Assembly (NCBI GenBank): GCA_016193485.1
Contig: JACPRZ010000030.1
Span: forward strand, 62,001 to 126,000
Reading direction: 5' to 3'
Origin: Bacteroidota bacterium
GTDB lineage: Bacteria; Bacteroidota; Bacteroidia; JACPRZ01
DNA: 64,000 bases
Under the pieces are notes generated by a model, which made no database searches, was not told the DNA's origin, and worked only from the letters and a program-made list of their open reading frames with translations. This document shows, piece by piece, positions 46,201 through 54,056 of the stretch. Made by a program: the position numbers and the translations under genes. Each line of letters begins with the position of its first letter. Positions within the stretch are counted from its first letter, which is position 1.

Positions 46201-48994
46201 CACCCTGGGCATAAACATTAAATGTGGTTGTGGCTGTCAGATTCCCCGTAGGCAAATTAATTGTTCCACCGGTACCTCCTACAGCGGAACCGACATTAGA
46301 ATTATCAGCATCATCACGCAACTGATACGTAAACCCAACCTGCGATAATGCAACTGTTATATTGGTTGAATTATTTTCACAGATCGGGTTGGATGAAACA
46401 CCTACTGTTAAACCAAGGTCAGGGATTGCATTAACGGTAACAGGAACTGTGTCTGCAAGCGTGGAGGAACAACTACCGACAGGAATTTTTATTCCTTTTA
46501 CCTTAATTGTTGTACTTGCAGTTAATGTACCTGAAGTCAGCGTAATAGTGCTGCCTGTTCCAAGTTTTGAAGAACCAGTAGGGGTCAATCCGTTAAATAA
46601 CTGGTATATTGTTAATGACTGTGAAGCAAGCACCCGGATATTAGCAACCACGCTTCCGGAACAAACCGTTGTATCGGTTGGATCAACAGTAAGCCCTGTT
46701 GAGGGCAAAACACATAGAACGGTTACGGTATTTGACTGATCGCTCTCGCAGTTTCCGGGAGAAGTGGCGGTGGCGTACACAACACCATCCGTGTACAAAT
46801 CATAAGGACCTAAACCCCCGATGGTCCAGATGCCACCGGCTACTGTTGCAATCCCGCCAATGCGGATGCCATCAATATACAACCTGATATCATCACCGTT
46901 CGTTCCTGTGCCGTTTACCGAGGCATCACCTTCCGTAATTGGAGAGGAAGTTATTGTAACACTGTTTGTTGTTTTGTTTCCAACTACAATGGAATTGGAT
47001 AAACCACTCTGAACACCACAGGAAGAAGTGGCCCTGGCAGTGATTGTATTACCGGGCGCTATGCTGATGCCGGAATTCGCAGTCCATGTACCGTTTGAGG
47101 CGACTGTTGTTGACGCCCCTTCGGCTACTCCGTTTTCATAGACCTGAATAACGGTACCGGCAGATTCGGTTGATGTCCCGCTGACAGATGAAATTGTTGT
47201 TGCAGTACAATAAGTTCCTGTTACAACAGGTGCAGCGGAAGTTGCATTTATTGTAACGCTTCCTGATGCAGATGAAATACATTTAGTTCCTGAAATCACT
47301 TTTGCCGTCAATGACTCACAAGCCCGTGCGGTAAGAGATAAACTGTTGATTGTCCAACTCCCCCCCGCAATGGTAGTTCCGGTCGCAATCTGCGCACCGT
47401 TTGAATAGAGGACAATTGAAACACCGGCAATATTATCAGGTGCGGCAACGGTTCCTGAAACTGACGTAGTGGTAGTAAGAACCGGGTTAGTTGTAATTGA
47501 AGGGGTGGCAGATGTTCCTCCACCGCCAAAGCACAAATAATAAGGATCCGATTCACATTGTCCGGGTGATTGTTGGGTGATGCGGTATTGACCGTCAGAA
47601 ACACATGGAGCCCCACCTGCGGTACAACTGGTGGTTTGACCTCCGGCAAGGCATCGCCATAGCCAGTTATCAGAGGTTGGATTGAGCGTGCTTGGAACTG
47701 TACCGGCAGTTATTGTATTAGGGGGGGAGGAATAATTATATCCGCTGTTAGGAGTAAGCGGAGTTGAACTTGCGCCATAATAAACATTGATGACAGCGCC
47801 AGCTATACCGAGTCCCTGGAACGCCTTTCCAGCATTGCATGCAGTTGCGCTGGTGATGGGTGCGGTGCAAATCTGCGCCACGATTGTCAGGTCGCAATTT
47901 TTAATTGATTCTCCTTCTCCGGTTGCTGTTGCCGATGCTTCAATGGAATCGTTTGATGCGAGTGAAGGTGCAATCCCGGTTAACGCCCATGTTCCGCTGC
48001 CAACTGTGGTTGTTCCGATCAGAGAGCGGTTCTTGTAAACTTTAATTGTAGTTCCGTCAGGTTCGGTTGAGGTACCGCTCACTGTTGTTGCGCCATTGGA
48101 AATAGGTCCGGTTATGGTTGGACAAAGTGAACGGTCCGGGCAAGGGCTTCCATCCGGAGCGCAAGGAGTGTAATTGTCAATCACATCTCCAAAACAGGAT
48201 TCATAGTTAAATCCGCAGGCGGCATCATCCACCCCCCCCAGGTCGGAACGGGAAGAGGGTTGCCCGATGCTTGATGCCTGTGCGGCCATATTGTCAATGA
48301 TTACGATGCGAAGCGGGGTTGAGGTGGTAATACCGAAATCAGCGGTAAGGTCACCGAAGGGCACAAAAAAATCATAGAAATAATCCGGGTCACCGCAGTT
48401 GGTGGTCAGCGCAATGGATTTCTGGTAATTATCATGCCCGGCATAGGTTCTTTTCAGCGTTGGGGAGGCAGTGCCGTCAACATCATAAACATATACTCCG
48501 AAATTAGTGGCAAGTACAAGTTCAATTTCAAAACCGGGGTTGCCTGTTACATAATTAGGATCTGCATTGGGGCCGGTTGCACCGAATTTCTGGTCGCTGT
48601 CAATCAGGATGCTGTAACTTTTTGAATTGGTAAGCGCTTTTCCCATGCGCAGCCGAATGAGCCAGTTATCGGAACCGTCAATGTAATATTGTGCAGGGTC
48701 TTCATCTCCTTCATCCACAAAATCGGTGAATCCGCAATCAGGCCCTGGACCGAGGTCGCTTGTGGGTTCAAGCCCGGGAAAAACAAACGCGATAAAGGGA
48801 AGTTCACTTTCCGCCTGGTCATCCGCAATAAACCCGGCTGTGGTTTGCGAGGTATATCCATCGCTATTGGGATCCAGTACTGCCGCACCTGATCCGGTAG
48901 CGGGGTCAAAAATAAGGCCGGGGGTCTGGGAACATAGGTTTGCAGCAATAGTGCAAACAAAAATGACGCTGATAGAATATGATCGTATAGTCAT
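40253..48994 (-). CDS. Giant T9SS type-B adhesin with cadherin-like and Ig-like repeats
   Basis: A protein of about 2913 residues. After the signal peptide comes a region seen in large Bacteroidota surface proteins (GLIFDPATGSGAAVLDPNSDGYTSQTT), then Ig-like bacterial repeats. Five nearly identical 87-residue modules follow (plus-strand 44565-45870), then about ten tandem cadherin/Tandem-95-like domains with VNDAP, EDTPVT and NDSDPDGDPL calcium-type motifs. The C-terminal gliding motility-associated domain has GFSPNGDGENDYFEI, IFNRWGNLIF and LPAGTYFYVLKL. It is probably a surface or extracellular adhesin exported with the adjacent PorP/SprF. ATG 48994 (MTIRSYSIS) was chosen over 49018. Confidence 0.93.
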   Translation of the reverse strand: MTIRSYSISVIFVCTIAANLCSQTPGLIFDPATGSGAAVLDPNSDGYTSQTTAGFIADDQAESELPFIAFVFPGLEPTSDLGPGPDCGFTDFVDEGDEDPAQYYIDGSDNWLIRLRMGKALTNSKSYSILIDSDQKFGATGPNADPNYVTGNPGFEIELVLATNFGVYVYDVDGTASPTLKRTYAGHDNYQKSIALTTNCGDPDYFYDFFVPFGDLTADFGITTSTPLRIVIIDNMAAQASSIGQPSSRSDLGGVDDAACGFNYESCFGDVIDNYTPCAPDGSPCPDRSLCPTITGPISNGATTVSGTSTEPDGTTIKVYKNRSLIGTTTVGSGTWALTGIAPSLASNDSIEASATATGEGESIKNCDLTIVAQICTAPITSATACNAGKAFQGLGIAGAVINVYYGASSTPLTPNSGYNYSSPPNTITAGTVPSTLNPTSDNWLWRCLAGGQTTSCTAGGAPCVSDGQYRITQQSPGQCESDPYYLCFGGGGTSATPSITTNPVLTTTTSVSGTVAAPDNIAGVSIVLYSNGAQIATGTTIAGGSWTINSLSLTARACESLTAKVISGTKCISSASGSVTINATSAAPVVTGTYCTATTISSVSGTSTESAGTVIQVYENGVAEGASTTVASNGTWTANSGISIAPGNTITARATSSCGVQSGLSNSIVVGNKTTNSVTITSSPITEGDASVNGTGTNGDDIRLYIDGIRIGGIATVAGGIWTIGGLGPYDLYTDGVVYATATSPGNCESDQSNTVTVLCVLPSTGLTVDPTDTTVCSGSVVANIRVLASQSLTIYQLFNGLTPTGSSKLGTGSTITLTSGTLTASTTIKVKGIKIPVGSCSSTLADTVPVTVNAIPDLGLTVGVSSNPICENNSTNITVALSQVGFTYQLRDDADNSNVGSAVGGTGGTINLPTGNLTATTTFNVYAQGAAPSNCSGELTTLQTVTVSAGPDLGLSVGVTTNPICYNTSTNITVALSQVGFFYQLRNDADDSNIGAPVAGTGGTINLPTGNLTNNTTFNILVSGACTGELTTTLTVTLNSLPTPTFTAAPTPVCINSTGNIYSTQAVMTNYSWSISGGTITSGGTATDNSVTVTWTSSGSQSVSVNYTDGNGCTAASATSQNVTVNSLPTPTFTAAPTPVCLNSTGNIYSTQAAMTNYSWSISGGTITSGGTATDNSATVTWTSSGSQSVSVNYTDGNGCTAGSATSQSVTVDSLPTPTFTAAPTPVCINSTGNIYSTQAAMTNYSWSISGGTITSGGTATDNSATVTWTSSGSQSVSVNYTDGNGCTAASATSQSVTVNSLPTPSFTAAPTPVCLNSTGNIYSTQAAMTNYSWSISGGTITSGGTATDNSATVTWTSTGSQSISVNYTDGNGCTAASATSQNVTVNSLPTPTFTAAPTPVCLNSTGNIYSTQAAMTNYSWSISGGTITSGGTATDNSATVTWTSSGSQSISVNYTDGNGCTAASATSQSVTVNATPDTGLVVTITVNPICTGTSTDISVSFSESGFSYQLRNDADDSNIGSPVAGTGGTINLPTGNISSTTTFNILATGNCNRELSAKPTVTIISVTSANAGTNQNLSCGTTNATLSGNTPSAGTGTWSLISGTGTVSIPSDPNSPVTGLSSGINTFRWTISNPPCADSYDDVNINIVCINLPPDAQNDTLIIPEDNPVTSIDVQANDSDPNGDSLTTSIIINSVNGIAVLNGNNIDYAPNPDFYGNDTIVYSVCDTATPALCDTAIVIITVTPINDKPDITDSTGNPIDTIFEVTDEDTPVTICLHGLDIDGDDLDVTGVAGGPINGIISGLSDGDTCFTYTPDPDFNGKDTVEIILCDNGAPSLCDTVIAIITVNPVNDPPSTPDTTVTTPEDTPVTICINISDPDTGSAFIRTLCGVSNGTAASSVTGNLLCVLYTPDAGYNGTDSVCMVICDNGTPTLCDTVIIGITVTPVNDSPVAMNDSLIISEDGLATTIDVRVNDSDPDGDPLTTSIISGPANGNAAVIGNNIEYSPDPDFNGNDTVVYIICDNGTPVLCDTAIVIITVLPVNDAPDAVTDIDSTFEDTPLTVDVQANDSDVDGDPLITSVIATASNGMVSILNMDSLYYNPNTGFTGTDTIIYRICDNGLPPLCDADTVFITVININNAPVALDDYSTTDPLVADTVDVLINDMDPDGDSLFVSIVAQPDSGSATISGNGQIIYITNGTFINGIDTVTYAVCDNGSPQLCDTALVIIWVPLNSLPPMARDDYAATPEDQPVTVNVLFNDADPNIPGDTLSVAILTGPTNGTAFVTTDNKVTYTPALNYNGQDTMMYLVCDTANFCDTAVVILTVTPINDAPDAVADYDSTLMNTPVTVDVQINDSDPEGGTLVTSVTGLPANGNVSVLNGDSIVYSPDTGFSGIDFFVYEICDNGVPTQCDDDTVFINIISLNNPPIAVNDTLTISEDAAITSINVQSNDTDVDGDPLTTAIINLPGNGTASINGNNIDYTPDPDFNGQDSIVYEICDNGIPSLCDTAIVIIKVMPVPDTTYSSLNETACDSFMLNSQTYTSGGIYTQTLFNSEGGDSIITLNLTILQSSSSTLNETACDSFTLNSQTYNVSGIYTQTLVNAAGCDSIIALNLTINSCNNNNPPSVTDTSGTTPQDSSVTICTTVNDPDAGSTFTAVLCGVNNGTALFSISGNQLCVTYTPNSGFTGMDTVCVIVCDNGTPSLCDTTYIPVYVTPVIIPNNPPVVTDTIGTTPQDSSVTICTTVNDPDAGSTFTAILCGVNNGTASVTITGNQLCVTYTPNSGFTGMDTVCVIVCDNGTPSLCDTAKVNITVTYTPPYVFFIPEGFSPNGDGENDYFEILGIDKYPGNNIMIFNRWGNLIFEKDGYNNEWDGTYQGGFISFGSKLPAGTYFYVLKLDKDSKPVKGYVYLNR
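44565..45870 (-). repeat. Five tandem 261-bp repeats in the giant adhesin gene
   Basis: The module boundary motif recurs at 44826, 45087, 45348, 45609 and 45870, exactly 261 bp (87 codons) apart, with nearly identical DNA. Each unit encodes TPTFTAAPTPVC, NYSWSISGGTITSGGTATDN and VNYTDGNGCTAASATSQ. The near-identity at the DNA level indicates recent duplication or gene conversion. Confidence 0.93.
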
Positions 48995-49066
48995 AGATAA
49001 ATACCTTTGCTGCGGCAAGGTGGAGTTTTACTCAATATCAAAAGGATGAATTTCAGAGGATGAAAA

Positions 49067-49074
49067 CAAATTTA
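49067..49074 (-). promoter_or_regulatory. -7 box of the giant adhesin operon
   Basis: Minus-strand TAAATTTG matches TAnnTTTG, about 73 bp upstream of ATG 48994. No clear -33 element. Confidence 0.4.
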
Positions 49075-49216
49075 CCTGTTCGGCAAGGAATAGAATCAGG
49101 AAAGTAACAAGTGCGTTGGTTGAAGTAACAGGTGAGTATTTTGAAGTACGATTTTATGTCTTATGAAAGACAATAAGGGAACAACTCAATTGTATTTACC
49201 TTTACCGGTCGTTTAT

Positions 49217-49247
49217 TTTGAACTTACCCGTCAAAAAATAACCTTTG
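49217..49247 (+). promoter_or_regulatory. Promoter of the FadL-like gene
   Basis: TTTG at 49217-49220 is followed after 19 bp by AACCTTTG at 49240-49247 (one mismatch to TAnnTTTG). This is good spacing for a Bacteroidota sigma-A promoter, 12 bp before ATG 49260. Confidence 0.5.
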
Positions 49248-49259
49248 TATATTATTAAG

Positions 49260-50516
49260 ATGACCTCAAGGATGCTTTGGAATAAATATTTCACTCCCTT
49301 ATTTGTTTACTTTTTACTCCTGGTTACTGCCGGACCCTTTCAATTTTCTTATGCAGGCGGGTTCCAGATAAACACCCAGGGACAAAAAGCAGTCGGCATG
49401 GGAGGATGTTTTACGGCAGTGAATACTGACGCATCAGCGCTATATTTTAATCCGGGAGGAATGACATTCCTCGAAAAAAAAATTAACCTTACGGCAGGTG
49501 TGGCTTTTATCATTCCGCGCGTATCGGTGCAGACAGGCGCTGTTTACAATACCGATATGACCTCGCCTGTCGCAAATCCCGTACAATTTTATTTTGTATC
49601 AACATTCAAAGAGAAGTTCAGTATTGGATTTGGAGTAAATAATCAATTCGGTTCAACGTCTTCCTACCCCGATGAATGGCAGGGCAAATACGTCATTCAA
49701 ACGCTCTCGCTGAAAACCTTCATGTACCAGCCGACCTTCGCGTATAAATTTCATGATAATTTCAGCATCGGTGCCGGATTTGTTTATGCCAGCGGAAAAT
49801 TTTCGTTAAAAAAGGCAGTACCGTTAAGCGGCAGCATGACGGAGCATGGAGAAGCTAACTTAAGCGGAGCGGGGGACGGTTTTGGTTTTAATGCCGGTAT
49901 TTTTTCCCGCCTTACCGGGAATTTCAGCATTGGCGCCTCCTACCGCTCTTCCCTGCAGGTTGACCTTCAAAACGGATCCGTTCAATTCTCCGATATTCCG
50001 TCTTATCTGAATTATATGTTTCCCGATACAACTTCTTTTACCTCTTCTCTGACATTGCCTGCAGTATTGAGCGCAGGGATAAAATACCGCGTCAATGAAA
50101 AAATCTTCTGGGTCTTTGACGTAAACCGTACATTCTGGTCATCTTATGATTCTTTAAAATTTGATTTTTACAACGCTGAAACACCCGATGCTGCCGAGGG
50201 CCGTTTATGGCGAAACACAATTACTTTCCGCACAGGCGCATCTTACCAGGTTACTGAAAAGATAACATTAAGAGCCGGTTGTTACTATGACCAGACCCCT
50301 GTGATGGATGGCTTTGTAAGCCCTGAATTGCCCGATAATTCACATGCTGGGTTCACTGCCGGTCTCGGATATAAAATATCCGGCCGTTTTTCATTTGATA
50401 TTGCATGGCTTTATTCAAATGTAAAGCGCGATGGTGTTCTAGAAGCAAAAGGATTTTCCGGTAAGTACCACAGGATAATCAATGTTATAGGGATTGGAGC
50501 CAATATTGCTTTATGA
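49260..50516 (+). CDS. OmpP1/FadL-family outer-membrane transporter
   Basis: A 418-residue outer-membrane barrel for hydrophobic compounds such as long-chain fatty acids or aromatic hydrocarbons. The signal peptide ends near SYAG. The family hatch motif GFQINTQGQKAVGMGGCFTAVNTDASALYFNPGGM follows directly, and later FGVNNQFGSTSSYPDEWQGKYVIQ and GASYQVTEKITLRAGCYYDQTPV are typical. It ends with an outer-membrane strand (RIINVIGIGANIAL). ATG 49260 was used rather than an upstream TTG at 49245 that overlaps the promoter. Confidence 0.93.
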   Translation: MTSRMLWNKYFTPLFVYFLLLVTAGPFQFSYAGGFQINTQGQKAVGMGGCFTAVNTDASALYFNPGGMTFLEKKINLTAGVAFIIPRVSVQTGAVYNTDMTSPVANPVQFYFVSTFKEKFSIGFGVNNQFGSTSSYPDEWQGKYVIQTLSLKTFMYQPTFAYKFHDNFSIGAGFVYASGKFSLKKAVPLSGSMTEHGEANLSGAGDGFGFNAGIFSRLTGNFSIGASYRSSLQVDLQNGSVQFSDIPSYLNYMFPDTTSFTSSLTLPAVLSAGIKYRVNEKIFWVFDVNRTFWSSYDSLKFDFYNAETPDAAEGRLWRNTITFRTGASYQVTEKITLRAGCYYDQTPVMDGFVSPELPDNSHAGFTAGLGYKISGRFSFDIAWLYSNVKRDGVLEAKGFSGKYHRIINVIGIGANIAL

Positions 50517-50561
50517 GATTTATTATTAAATCATCTTAATACGTTTATTGCCGGTAAACTA

Positions 50562-50580
50562 CCACCGTCAAGGACGGTGG
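50562..50580. terminator. Hairpin after the FadL-like gene
   Basis: CCACCGTC, AAG and GACGGTGG form a perfect 8-bp stem, followed by GTTTCT. It is likely the terminator of the FadL-like gene. The A-rich left and T-rich right flanks make it usable from both sides. Confidence 0.55.
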
Positions 50581-50609
50581 GTTTCTATGTTAATCTAAAA
50601 AATTGACGG

Positions 50610-50662
50610 AATATTTTACTGTATTTTGTGATTTTTGGCGACTTGGTGTTTTAGTGGCAAAT
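50610..50662. repeat. One-sided copy of the TTTAGTGG-type repeat
   Basis: The stretch with TTTTGTGATTTTTGG and GGTGTTTTAGTGGCAAA resembles the right arm of the 5861-5957 element. No matching left arm is found upstream. It ends 15 bp before the start of the SGNH-like gene. Confidence 0.45.
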
Positions 50663-50677
50663 GTAATTTATTGCAGC

Positions 50678-52009
50678 ATGTATTTCAAAATAATTTTAAT
50701 TCTTACTCTTACTTTCTTTTCGGGTTGCAAATCATCTTTTGATGATATCACACCGGGAAGAGGCAGTGCGGATTTCAGCAGGACGATTTCTATCGGAGGG
50801 AATTTTTTATCGGGATACCAAGATGGTGCCCTGTTCAGGCACGGACAGGAAAGATCAATCCCTGCATTGCTGGCAGGGCAATTCAAAACTGCAGGGGGGG
50901 GTGATTTCATTCATCCGCTGATGCCTGATGATAAGGGGCTGGGACTGACTTTTAAGGGATGGTCGGATCCATTCCAGGGGAAAAGCAACCTGGGGTACAA
51001 AACCGACTGCGAAGGGGTCACTTCCCTCTCCCCATTAAAAGATACTTTCGGGTTAGCGGCAGCAGGGATATACCTTGACAGGATTGTTGCGACATCTTTC
51101 AACGATTTCACTGTGCCGTTTGCAGGGATAAAGGATTTACTTGATCCTGCTTTCAGCAGAAGTTACGCGGATGGAAATCAAAATCCCTATTACCACCGCT
51201 TTGCTTCAAACCCGGATACGTCAACACTTATTTCAGATGCCATAAACCAACCGTTTACCTTTTTCATTTTATGGGCTGGTATGGAGGAAATTTACAATTA
51301 TGCTTCGCGGGGGGGAACAACCTCCAAACCGATGGTATCCCCGATTTTTGAAACGTACCTTGACATTATTTTATCCCGGTTGACGGCATCCGGAGCCAAA
51401 GGGGTGTTGGCAAATATTCCGGACATCAGCGCCTTTCCGTTTTATACTTTAATAAATCCGAGAGGTGTTGAACTTACACAGGAAAAGGCGGATAGTTTAA
51501 ATATGGTGAACGGCAACTTATTCAATTATTCTGAAGGCGCCAACGGTTTTATAATTGAAGATCCAAATGCCGCTTACGGTTACCGGCAGATGAATGCGAG
51601 TGAAGTGGTGTTACTCAGCGTTCCTGTTGATTCCCTCAAGTGTAATTTTCTGGGCGTATTCCTGCCATTGCCTGACAGGTATGTTCTGGATGCCTATGAA
51701 GTGGAAACAATCATTAAAGCGATTGAGGGTTACAATGAAGTCATAAATAAAAAAGTGGAACAATTCAATATCCCTGTAGTGGACATGAATAAATTTTTCA
51801 ATACTTTAAAAGTGGGAATTTATATTGACGGGGTTGAATATAACTCAGAATTTGTCTCTGGCGGCTTTTATGGTTTAGACGGATATCATCCGAACGAGAA
51901 GGGATACGGGATTCTGGCTAATGAATTCATCGCAACCATCAACCGGCATTACGGTTCAACCGTTCCGCTCACATTATGTGATGGGTGCAAAGGGATTATT
52001 TTTCCTTAA
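50678..52009 (+). CDS. SGNH/GDSL-family lipoprotein with altered nucleophile block
   Basis: A 443-residue lipoprotein with a lipobox Cys in TFFSGCKSS. The overall fold signature of Bacteroidota SGNH hydrolases is present: ISIGGNFLSGYQDGALFRHGQERSIPALLAGQF near the N terminus, GVLANIPDISAFPFYTLI in the middle, and the Asp-His block DGYHPNEKGYGILANEFI at the C terminus. In the first block the usual GNS or GDS with the nucleophile Ser reads GGN, so Ser is replaced by Asn. It may be catalytically inactive or use another residue. ATG 50678 starts the lipoprotein signal. The 3' end overlaps the opposite-strand esterase by 14 bp. Confidence 0.8.
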   Translation: MYFKIILILTLTFFSGCKSSFDDITPGRGSADFSRTISIGGNFLSGYQDGALFRHGQERSIPALLAGQFKTAGGGDFIHPLMPDDKGLGLTFKGWSDPFQGKSNLGYKTDCEGVTSLSPLKDTFGLAAAGIYLDRIVATSFNDFTVPFAGIKDLLDPAFSRSYADGNQNPYYHRFASNPDTSTLISDAINQPFTFFILWAGMEEIYNYASRGGTTSKPMVSPIFETYLDIILSRLTASGAKGVLANIPDISAFPFYTLINPRGVELTQEKADSLNMVNGNLFNYSEGANGFIIEDPNAAYGYRQMNASEVVLLSVPVDSLKCNFLGVFLPLPDRYVLDAYEVETIIKAIEGYNEVINKKVEQFNIPVVDMNKFFNTLKVGIYIDGVEYNSEFVSGGFYGLDGYHPNEKGYGILANEFIATINRHYGSTVPLTLCDGCKGIIFP

Positions 52010-53240
52010 AATAAATTTTTTCCACCTGACTGGTTCCGTCAGCAACAGTAATTTTCACCAGATAAATTCCCCCCCTTGGCTCATTTTTACTGATAACAAT
52101 GGGTTTACCGTTGGATTCATGCCGCATTATTACTTTGCCGAGCACATCGGATATCTCTGCAGTAAATGAAATTTCGGGATAAAGAGGTAAAATGGTGATC
52201 TTATCTCCGGTCTGTGACGGGATCAATTTAAAATACACTGCGCTGTTTTCCCTCTTATCAATACCTGGTTGGACCACACATAACTGGCTCTGCTCGCACA
52301 GGAAATCCCTGATAAAATCAACAGTAGTATCCATGTACGCGGCAGGGTCAGGGGAGGCACCGGAAGCATAGGGCGCGTGGTCAGCGCCTGGCCATGTATA
52401 AAATGAATGGGTTATTCCGGTCATGTTTGCCTTTACATCAACCGTTGAACTTCCGTCAACCACCATGATCGGAAAACCTGAAATATAAATCATACCGGTA
52501 CCGTAAGGAACTGTCTGATCAGCGGTTCCGTGCATGCTGCATGCGGGTTCATCTCCGGGCGCCATCCATGAAGTATCGCCTAAAGCACCGGAAAGGTTAA
52601 TGACGGCATTGACTTTTGAGGAAAAGCCGGGATTCCCACTGTTGCCTTCCATATTGCCTAAACCCGTTGTGTCAAGATATGCGGGAAGTTCCGCAGGATC
52701 GTCAAGGTAGGCGTAGTGGAGGGCTATGAAAGCACCGGCAGAACTGCCGCCTAAGTAAATAAAATTGGTATCAATTTTAAAAGTATTTGAAGAAGATGCA
52801 TCCTTATATAAAAACCGCACCACTGCTTTTGCATCCTGGGTTGCACGGTAAACCGCTTGTGAAGCGGTCTGCTGGTTGAACGGGAAACCGATACCGATAC
52901 GGTAATTATAGGAAACCGTAACGTACCCTTTTTTCGCAAAGCGGTTGCACAATGTAACTACATCACCGTCAGTTTTAGATCCACCGATAAATGTTCCCCC
53001 GTGTCCGAAAATTACCACCGGACGTTTTGCTGTCGTGTCTCCGGTAGGTTGATATACATCAAGTTTCAGGATGACGGTACTGCCGTTTACACTTTTATTC
53101 TGACCGAATGTAATATCGGAAGTTTTTGTGACGGTGGAAAAAATATCGTCAAAATAACGGGCGGTACCTTGCGGAAAAGCGCTGTTTACCGGTAATGCAA
53201 GAAGAACCGTTACCGGCAGAAGGGAGAATTTTTTTATCAT
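51996..53240 (-). CDS. Secreted alpha/beta-hydrolase (esterase-like) with T9SS tail
   Basis: A 414-residue protein: a signal peptide (about 1-24), an alpha/beta-hydrolase domain with the oxyanion motif FGHGGTFIGG and the nucleophile elbow LGGSSAG, and a catalytic-His region ITHSFYTWPGADHAPYA. The C-terminal T9SS type-A-like tail reads ITILPLYPEISFTAEISDVLGKVIM and GGIYLVKITVADG. It probably hydrolyses esters outside the cell. It resembles Bacteroidota carboxylesterases of the BD-FAE type. The 3' end overlaps the SGNH-like gene by 14 bp on the other strand. Confidence 0.88.
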   Translation of the reverse strand: MIKKFSLLPVTVLLALPVNSAFPQGTARYFDDIFSTVTKTSDITFGQNKSVNGSTVILKLDVYQPTGDTTAKRPVVIFGHGGTFIGGSKTDGDVVTLCNRFAKKGYVTVSYNYRIGIGFPFNQQTASQAVYRATQDAKAVVRFLYKDASSSNTFKIDTNFIYLGGSSAGAFIALHYAYLDDPAELPAYLDTTGLGNMEGNSGNPGFSSKVNAVINLSGALGDTSWMAPGDEPACSMHGTADQTVPYGTGMIYISGFPIMVVDGSSTVDVKANMTGITHSFYTWPGADHAPYASGASPDPAAYMDTTVDFIRDFLCEQSQLCVVQPGIDKRENSAVYFKLIPSQTGDKITILPLYPEISFTAEISDVLGKVIMRHESNGKPIVISKNEPRGGIYLVKITVADGTSQVEKIYFKEK

Positions 53241-53263
53241 ACTTATTTGTGTTGGTAAAAAGA

Positions 53264-53271
53264 CAAAGATA
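53264..53271 (-). promoter_or_regulatory. -7 box of the esterase gene
   Basis: Minus-strand TATCTTTG is an exact TAnnTTTG match, 23 bp upstream of ATG 53240. Confidence 0.5.
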
Positions 53272-53295
53272 GGTTAAAAGCAAAAACAAATTATT

Positions 53296-54048
53296 CTAAT
53301 CTCTTGTCTTCAGCACTCTCAGAAATTCCGCTTTCTTCCTTTGCGAAACGGTAATGGATGTACCGTCATTAAGAATAAGATTCCCCCCCCTTCCGCGTTC
53401 ATATTCCTTAATACAGGTAAAATTAACCAGGTGTGCGTGATGAACCCTGTAAAATCCGAAACCCGATAAAAGTTCTTCATATTCTTTCAGGTTCCTGGAA
53501 GCAAGCCGATGGGTTCCGTCCGACAGAAAAATACGGGTGTACTTACCATCTGCCTCACACCGGGTAATATGCCGTATGGGTATCAGTTCAATCGTGCCGG
53601 AACTGTGAATCGCAATTTTATTTGCCGGATTATCAGGATTCTTCAAATGGGTCAGCAGGTTATCAATGTGCGGACGATAGTTTCTCAGTGACATATTTTG
53701 TACCGCCTTGGCAACCGCTTCTTTTAGTTCATTTTCATCAACGGGTTTCAGGAGGTAATCAAGCGCGGAATATTTTATGGCACGAAGGGCGTATTGATCA
53801 TACGCGGTTATGAAGATGACAAGAAAGTTGACCTCCCTGAATTTTTTCAGCAGGTCAAACCCGCTGCCGCCCTGCATCCTGATGTCGAGAAATACAACAT
53901 CGGGTTTCTGCAGGCAAATGAGGTCGTATGCTTCGGTGTTATTGGATGCAAGCCCGGCAACAAAAACCTCCGGGCAATGGCGGTTCAGCAATGCGAGAAG
54001 CAGTTCCCGCGATTTTTTTTCATCGTCAACGATCAGTGCCCGTATCAT
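53296..54048 (-). CDS. LytTR-family response regulator
   Basis: A 250-residue regulator. The receiver has D8-D9, phospho-acceptor D55 in VVFLDIRMQGG, T81 and K101. The C-terminal LytTR DNA-binding domain has IRHITRCEADGKYTRIFLSDG, GFYRVHHAHLVNFTCIKEYERG and GTSITVSQRKKAEFLRVL. It lies 8 bp downstream of its likely partner kinase in one operon. A C8 tract (53383-53390) encodes GRGGNL. Confidence 0.95.
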   Translation of the reverse strand: MIRALIVDDEKKSRELLLALLNRHCPEVFVAGLASNNTEAYDLICLQKPDVVFLDIRMQGGSGFDLLKKFREVNFLVIFITAYDQYALRAIKYSALDYLLKPVDENELKEAVAKAVQNMSLRNYRPHIDNLLTHLKNPDNPANKIAIHSSGTIELIPIRHITRCEADGKYTRIFLSDGTHRLASRNLKEYEELLSGFGFYRVHHAHLVNFTCIKEYERGRGGNLILNDGTSITVSQRKKAEFLRVLKTRD

Positions 54049-54056
54049 TAAAATAA

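Noticed and set aside
40674-48038. Many plus-strand open frames of 60-150 codons opposite the giant adhesin
   Set aside because: They are low-complexity antisense shadows created by the repetitive, stop-poor minus-strand coding sequence. They have no family motifs and no promoters.
50562-50584. Hairpin resembling an IS200/IS605 end
   Set aside because: Only one hairpin is present, no TnpA or TnpB gene is nearby, and a plain terminator of the FadL-like gene explains it.
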